DNA from: Actinomycetes bacterium
GTDB taxonomy: Bacteria > Actinomycetota > Thermoleophilia > Solirubrobacterales > 70-9
DNA length: 7,004 nucleotides
Direction: 5' to 3'
Assembly: GCA_023434465.1 (NCBI GenBank)
Contig: JAEYSQ010000161.1
Coordinates: 1-7,004, forward strand
Shown: piece after piece, positions 3,633-7,004 of the stretch
Layout: every line of letters begins with the position of its first letter
Numbering within the stretch: position 1 is the first letter of the stretch
Notes under the pieces: model-generated
Databases searched by the model: none
What the model was told of the DNA's origin: nothing
The model's input: only the letters and a program-made list of their open reading frames with translations
Program-made: the position numbers and the translations under genes

Positions 3633-6200
3633 CTAGTTGCCTTCGTCCTCGTCCTCGCCGGTCTTCGCGGGAAGCGATTCATCGGACGGGGTCGTCGGGA
3701 CGTCGGGGTTGGTGATCTGGCCGAGCCGTTCGGTCAGCTTCTCCCACTGTTCGGCCCCCAGAGTCGAGGCGATCGAACCTCCGGGCGCATCGGCACCGGC
3801 CATCGGACGGAAACCGATGTGGAGATGATCGTCGTGATCACCCATCGCGAACCCGGCGGGCTGCGGGTAATCGAGCAGCGAGATGACTTCGTCGGGCGCC
3901 ATCGTGCCCTGCAGGGTGAGCACGAGACGGGCAACCTGGTCGGTCAGCGAGCCGGGACCCTGGGTTCCCGCGGTGACTACCTCGCCGTTGAACGCGGCGA
4001 TGTCGATGGCCGAACCGCGCGTGTGGTTGGACGTGTTGCCCGAGGTGGTGATCGAGCCCTCGCGGCCGCAGAGCATTGAGGTGATCAGCATCGAATAGCC
4101 GTGGGCCGTGATGAACTCGAGCGTGGCGAGAACGCGCCGGTCGACCGATCCGCCGGCAATGTAATCGCGGTCGCATTGCTGGGTGAACTCGATCTTGGGA
4201 TCGTTGAGCACCCGCTTCTGGAGCGCTGACTTCGAGAGCAGCAGGATGCCTCCGACCCCGAGTCGGTTGGAGAACCGGTCCTTGCCACGGGCGCTGTAGA
4301 TGTTCGTCTCGGCCAGGAGTTTCCAGCCATCGAGGAAGGGCTTCGGGTCGATCTGCGGGGTGTCTTCTCCGCCCGGCTTGATCGAGAAGTTGACGGATCC
4401 GACGGAGGTCTCGGCGAGGCGGCCGAGCACGGTACCGGCGATCACGTGGGAACCCTTCTTCAGTTCGTGAAGGTCGGTGGTTTCGGGATCGAACCGGTAG
4501 ATGCCGGACTTGCTGCCGTCGTAGATCAGGTAGTCGCCCGGCTTGCCCTCGATGCCGATGCCTTCAGCCTGGCGAACCGCGTTCTCGAGCGACTGGCCGT
4601 CGGTCGAGGCACGCTGCTGGTTGCTTGGCCGGAGGGGGCTGGCGTAGACCCGCCCGCGCAGGTCTTCGGAGCTGCGGCTGGCATCGTCGGGAACCTGCCG
4701 GATGTCACCCTGCTCGTCGCGTCGCTGGTCGGCCGCCTCGATCGCCGGGTCGGCCTGTTCGTCGGCTACCGCCGGGTCGCTCGCAGCTGCATCAGCGGCG
4801 TCGGGGTCGACCAGCACCTCGCTGATGTTCTCCTTTTCTTTCTGGCTCGGAGCCTCATCCTGAACCTGAGGGTTAGATGGACTTGCCTGACCGGATCCTT
4901 CCGGCTGCTCCGCCGCCTTCGCCTCGCCCATCTCGGCGTCGGCGTCCGGTTCGGGGAGGTCGGTGTCGTCGGTGTGCCCAATGTCGGACTCGGCGGCGAC
5001 CAGGGAGGAGGTCTGCTTTGGCTGCGGTACCGGGTGAACGGTGGAGACCGAACCGAGACCCGCATAGGTGTAGCGGTTCCCGTAGGCATCCTCGAGAACG
5101 ACGGTGCCGCCGTCCTGGTCGATCGCGACGATCGTTCCGTCGTTTACGGCGATGACCGGGGATCCGCCCGAGGCGCTGATCGCGATCGTCCGCCGGTCGG
5201 CGGATGACTGGATGTCCTGCGAGGCGGTGCCGTTCTTCTTCGCGGCTTCAGTCGAAACCTGGCCCTCGTAGTTGGCATCCGCCGAGGCGACCGGGAAGCG
5301 GGCACCTTCGGTGAGACCGGTCAGGGCGCTGATCATCTCCTGCGGAATCTGGGAGTAGATCTTGGCGTACTTCATGATCTTGCGGACGTACCAGTCAGCG
5401 TGGTTGTAGGCGAAGATCGCGTCGTACGGACTGTCTTCGTACCCGAAGTAGTCGAGGTAGTTGGCGGCGGAGCAGATCGCGTCGACCGGGTTGTAGGGGT
5501 CGCGGATCTTGTCGCCATTGGCGTCGACCCCCCACTCGGCCCAGGAGGCCGGCATGAAAGCCATCCAGCCGTTGGCCCCCGCCGAGGAGGTGGCGACGTT
5601 GGTGCCGAAGGTGGTCTCGTTGCGGTTGATCGAGGCGAGCACGTACCAGGGGATGCCGTACTGGCTGCCGCAGGCCTGGTAAATCGGGAGCAGGAAGGGG
5701 GGAATCTCGAACTGGTCGATCACGAAGTTGGGAACGCTCAGGACGTCCGACTCCATGGCGCCGGGGTCGAGGCTGGCACCCGGTCCTGCCCCGCCGTTCA
5801 GGCTCGGGTCATCCTCCACGAAATCGGGCGAGTTTCCGTCCGGCGTGATCTGGCCGCCGGCGTCGTCCGGGCCGGTGGCGCCGGTGTTGCCCGTCTGGCC
5901 CGGCGCGACCCCTCCGGTTCCGACCCCGTTGACGGCCCCGCCGTTGCCCTGTGTGGTGTCGGTCTGGCCGGAGTTCCCGGTGCCGGTGTTGCTGTCCGGT
6001 CCGGCGGTCGCCGGGTCGGTTGCAGCCGGGGAAGCCGTCTTCTCGACTGCGGCGTAGCAGTCGGCGGCGCCCGGGGCGCAAGGAACGGGGGTGTCGGAGG
6101 CGGCGGAGCTTTCCGCGGCAAACCAAGTCAGGGAGCCGAAAAAGAGCACGAAAAAGAGGACCGCGATTCTGGCGGTCGACGCGTTCCGGCGTGTAGTCAT
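3633..6200 (-). CDS. Large secreted cell-wall enzyme: MltB-like lytic transglycosylase + degenerate split M23-like module + M15-like peptidase domain
   Basis: 855 aa from ATG 6200 (AGGTGGA 10-11 nt upstream) to TAG 3635-3633. An ATG at 6368 would add 56 residues without a signal peptide at its end and would overlap the divergent gene, so it is rejected. Residues 1-34 form a signal peptide (RIAVLFFVLFFGSLTWFA core). About 59-150 is a Gly/Thr/Asp-rich linker. About 165-290 is an MltB/GH103-like transglycosylase domain that should cleave the glycan strand non-hydrolytically: catalytic Glu195 in NRNETTFG, then GWMAFMPASW, GVDANGDKIRDPYNP, ANYLDYFG and AYNHADWYV. About 336-385 and 575-630 look like two halves of a LytM/M23 beta-domain lacking its metal ligands, separated by about 190 mostly acidic residues. 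About 660-800 is an M15-like domain with likely zinc ligands His726 (SNHTRG), Asp733 (AIDI) and His794 (DHDDHLHIGF), expected to cut peptide crosslinks. The C-terminus is acidic. Cys177/243 and 676/711 could be disulfides. The next gene follows without a gap. Confidence 0.93.
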   Translation of the reverse strand: MTTRRNASTARIAVLFFVLFFGSLTWFAAESSAASDTPVPCAPGAADCYAAVEKTASPAATDPATAGPDSNTGTGNSGQTDTTQGNGGAVNGVGTGGVAPGQTGNTGATGPDDAGGQITPDGNSPDFVEDDPSLNGGAGPGASLDPGAMESDVLSVPNFVIDQFEIPPFLLPIYQACGSQYGIPWYVLASINRNETTFGTNVATSSAGANGWMAFMPASWAEWGVDANGDKIRDPYNPVDAICSAANYLDYFGYEDSPYDAIFAYNHADWYVRKIMKYAKIYSQIPQEMISALTGLTEGARFPVASADANYEGQVSTEAAKKNGTASQDIQSSADRRTIAISASGGSPVIAVNDGTIVAIDQDGGTVVLEDAYGNRYTYAGLGSVSTVHPVPQPKQTSSLVAAESDIGHTDDTDLPEPDADAEMGEAKAAEQPEGSGQASPSNPQVQDEAPSQKEKENISEVLVDPDAADAAASDPAVADEQADPAIEAADQRRDEQGDIRQVPDDASRSSEDLRGRVYASPLRPSNQQRASTDGQSLENAVRQAEGIGIEGKPGDYLIYDGSKSGIYRFDPETTDLHELKKGSHVIAGTVLGRLAETSVGSVNFSIKPGGEDTPQIDPKPFLDGWKLLAETNIYSARGKDRFSNRLGVGGILLLSKSALQKRVLNDPKIEFTQQCDRDYIAGGSVDRRVLATLEFITAHGYSMLITSMLCGREGSITTSGNTSNHTRGSAIDIAAFNGEVVTAGTQGPGSLTDQVARLVLTLQGTMAPDEVISLLDYPQPAGFAMGDHDDHLHIGFRPMAGADAPGGSIASTLGAEQWEKLTERLGQITNPDVPTTPSDESLPAKTGEDEDEGN

Positions 6201-6361
6201 TGAACCCTGGTCCACCTTTGGCTTCCCAACTAAAACAGACACGGCCGACGCCCTCCCGTGGCGCGGCAGGGAAACCGTATCGCAACGGGATTCGCCGGCA
6301 CCCTCACGCTTCCTGCCACGGTTCGTCGGCAAGTCCCCGGGAGGGCCTTTAAGCTTGTGCC
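6201..6361. other. 161-bp divergent intergenic region between the transglycosylase and the coiled-coil gene
   Basis: It must hold promoters in both directions. On the minus strand the transglycosylase Shine-Dalgarno (within AAAGGTGGA, about 6210-6219) lies before ATG 6200, and TACGGT (plus 6274-6279) is a possible -10 giving a leader of roughly 65 nt, but no convincing -35 pairs with it. The plus-strand element at 6350 is listed separately. A loose inverted repeat pairs CCGTGGC-gcg-GCAGG (6256-6270) with CCTGCCACGG (6312-6321) with a 3-base bulge. No small ORF or RNA gene is evident. Confidence 0.4.
6350..6355 (+). promoter_or_regulatory. Candidate -10 element (TAAGCT) for a leaderless coiled-coil gene
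   Basis: TAAGCT matches TANNNT, followed by six bases (TGTGCC) and the ATG at 6362, so predicted transcription would begin on or next to the start codon. The only Shine-Dalgarno-like string upstream, GGGAGGG at 6339-6345, ends 16 nt before the ATG, too far for normal use. A TCGGCA at 6326-6331 with an 18-bp spacer is a weak -35 candidate. Confidence 0.4.
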
Positions 6362-6715
6362 ATGTCATCCGAGAAAGAAGGCAACGAGGGAATCAGGGAC
6401 CGGTTTCAGTCGAAGGGCGAAAAGGCAGCTGCGGACCTCGCCCAGGCACTGATCGGAAGCCCGGCATTCGGTCAGGCCGTCTCCGCCGCGGTCGCAGCGC
6501 GGGACCGGGCTGCCGAGGCCCAGAGGGCGGCGATGGGGGCGATGGGCGTCTCTTCGCAGGACGAAGCCGATCGTCTCGAACGGCGGGTACGGGTTCTTTC
6601 TGACCGTCTCGAAGAATCCGAAGACCGGCTCGACGCGGCTCTTGATCAGGTCCGTGAGCTCCGCTCCGAGCTGAAAGCGATCAGGCAGGCCAAGGGCAGC
6701 GGCAAGACCAAGTGA
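6362..6715 (+). CDS. Small coiled-coil protein, phasin / BMFP-like
   Basis: 117 aa, almost entirely predicted helix, with no signal peptide or membrane segment. Residues about 18-60 are Ala-rich (KAAADLAQALIGSPAFGQAV, then AAVAARDRAAEAQRAAMGAMG). After the hinge GVSSQDE comes a charged heptad-like coiled coil (about 66-107: DRLERRVRVLSDRLEESEDR, continuing with LDAALDQVRELRSELKAIRQ) and a basic GSGKTK tail. The layout of an Ala-rich amphipathic helix, short Ser-containing hinge and Leu/Arg/Glu coiled coil resembles polyhydroxyalkanoate granule phasin-like proteins and the membrane-fusogenic BMFP/UbiK family, both small oligomerising proteins. This is resemblance of shape rather than a diagnostic motif, and a generic coiled-coil scaffold is equally possible. 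It is divergent from the transglycosylase gene and convergent, 20 bp away, with the phosphorylase-like gene. Confidence 0.88.
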   Translation: MSSEKEGNEGIRDRFQSKGEKAAADLAQALIGSPAFGQAVSAAVAARDRAAEAQRAAMGAMGVSSQDEADRLERRVRVLSDRLEESEDRLDAALDQVRELRSELKAIRQAKGSGKTK

Positions 6716-6721
6716 TCTGAC

Positions 6722-6734
6722 CCTCAAGTTGAGG
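6722..6734. terminator. Short palindrome in the 20-bp convergent gap
   Basis: CCTCAA (6722-6727) and TTGAGG (6729-6734) are perfect 6-bp arms around a single G, filling most of the gap between the TGA at 6713-6715 and the minus-strand TAA at 6738-6736. As RNA it gives 5 pairs and a 3-nt loop without a U-tract, so it would be a weak bidirectional terminator at best. Confidence 0.3.
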
Positions 6735-6735
6735 C

Positions 6736-7004
6736 TTAGGGTTCCGGGTTATCGGACCAGTCCGGGCTCTCCCGCCGGTCGAGGCGGGCAAGCACCGCTT
6801 TTCCGGTCGCGCGGAAGAGTTCCCAGAGTTCATCCTCGACCAGACGCCGCCCCGTATTGTCTTCGGCGACGATCAGAAGGGCGGCTGCCGGCATTTCCAG
6901 CCGTCGGCACATGGCGAGGGTGGCGGCAGTCTGCAGGTCACGGGCTACGGCCGGACCTGGATCGGGCCGCGTCGCACCTTCCGGCTCGTGGCGCTCGACC
7001 AGAT
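6736..7004 (-). CDS. C-terminal part of a probable nucleoside-phosphorylase-family (PNP/UDP) protein, 5' end outside window
   Basis: An open frame enters from the right edge (first full codon 7002-7000) and ends at TAA 6738-6736, giving 88 visible residues. The segment DLQTAATLAMCRRLEMPAAA (22-41) followed by LLIVAEDNTGRRL, then an amphipathic helix ending ATGKAVLARL (to 74), has the order of the C-terminal alpha/beta core of PNP/uridine phosphorylases: the Met-Glu ribose-binding motif, a 'cxxxGxxa' strand and the last helix. These enzymes cleave nucleosides with phosphate. In the usual place of Met-Glu this copy has Leu23-Gln24. The tail DRRESPDWSDNPEP is hydrophilic and probably disordered. 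The family call rests on this short region only, so a diverged or non-catalytic relative, or another Rossmann-like protein, is possible. GC3 and the lack of stops support real coding. Confidence 0.7.
   Translation of the reverse strand, partial: LVERHEPEGATRPDPGPAVARDLQTAATLAMCRRLEMPAAALLIVAEDNTGRRLVEDELWELFRATGKAVLARLDRRESPDWSDNPEP

Noticed and set aside
2765..3636. Two long plus-strand frames (265 and 237 codons) opposite the hypothetical gene
   Set aside because: One is a Ser/Arg-rich shadow, the other lacks any domain. The minus frame has better codon usage, varied protein composition and operon position.
4446..5207. 253-codon plus-strand frame antisense to the split M23 region
   Set aside because: Antisense shadow: its low-complexity Val/Gly/Leu/Arg sequence is explained by the acidic linker on the other strand, with no recognisable domain.
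5400..6203. 267-codon plus-strand frame antisense to the 5' half of the transglycosylase gene
   Set aside because: Gly/Val/Arg-rich shadow of the GC-rich linker and catalytic domain code. The opposite strand has signal peptide and catalytic motifs in a continuous frame.
6339..6345. GGGAGGG as Shine-Dalgarno of the coiled-coil gene
   Set aside because: It ends 16 nt before the ATG and no in-frame start lies closer, so it is too distant for normal initiation.
6201..6368. Extension of the transglycosylase to an ATG at 6368
   Set aside because: It would bury the signal peptide 56 residues inside the protein and overlap the divergent coiled-coil gene. AGGTGGA before ATG 6200 gives a better start.
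6753..6764. CGGAC-ca-GTCCG inverted repeat as a terminator
   Set aside because: It lies within the phosphorylase-like coding frame, upstream of that gene's stop, with a 2-base loop; likely chance in GC-rich code.

Overview
The window is GC-rich DNA (GC-rich third codon positions, stop codons rare even in non-coding frames) and reads as a chromosomal segment of a high-GC actinobacterium. The architecture of the large cell-wall enzyme and the style of the hypothetical protein beside it recall Thermoleophilia/Solirubrobacterales; that placement is from memory and is not proven by the sequence. I see no mobile element, CRISPR array, tRNA or rRNA.

Layout: (1) 1-269, no convincing gene; about 2.7 copies of an 84-bp tandem repeat, cut by the window edge, each built around a long inverted repeat. 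(2) 270-1970, minus strand: secreted subtilisin-like (S8) peptidase with a C-terminal PPC-like domain; a Glu sits where the catalytic Asp is expected. (3) 1971-2093: divergent intergenic with a 21-bp palindrome and a possible leaderless promoter. (4) 2094-2753, plus strand: HAD-superfamily phosphatase/phosphomutase. (5) 2761 to about 3627, minus: uncharacterised Arg-rich/acidic protein whose start codon is unclear. (6) 3633-6200, minus: large secreted cell-wall enzyme with an MltB-like lytic transglycosylase domain, a degenerate and split M23-like domain, and an M15-like peptidase domain. Genes 6 and 5 nearly abut and probably form an operon. (7) 6201-6361: divergent intergenic, again with a possible leaderless start. 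(8) 6362-6715, plus: small coiled-coil, phasin/BMFP-like protein. (9) 6736-7004, minus, cut by the window end: C-terminal part of a probable nucleoside-phosphorylase-family protein.

Two products are exported and act outside the membrane: the S8 peptidase on protein, the transglycosylase fusion on peptidoglycan. The HAD enzyme, the coiled-coil protein and the phosphorylase-like protein look cytosolic and need not be functionally linked to them. Gene orientation alternates, with very short convergent gaps (7 and 20 bp) holding or adjoining small palindromes and divergent gaps of 123 and 161 bp that must hold the promoters. No complete novel system is evident. The best leads are the Asp-to-Glu change in the protease triad, the split pseudo-M23 module, the missing start codon of the hypothetical gene, two TANNNT-N6-ATG leaderless-type starts, and the structured 84-bp repeat array.
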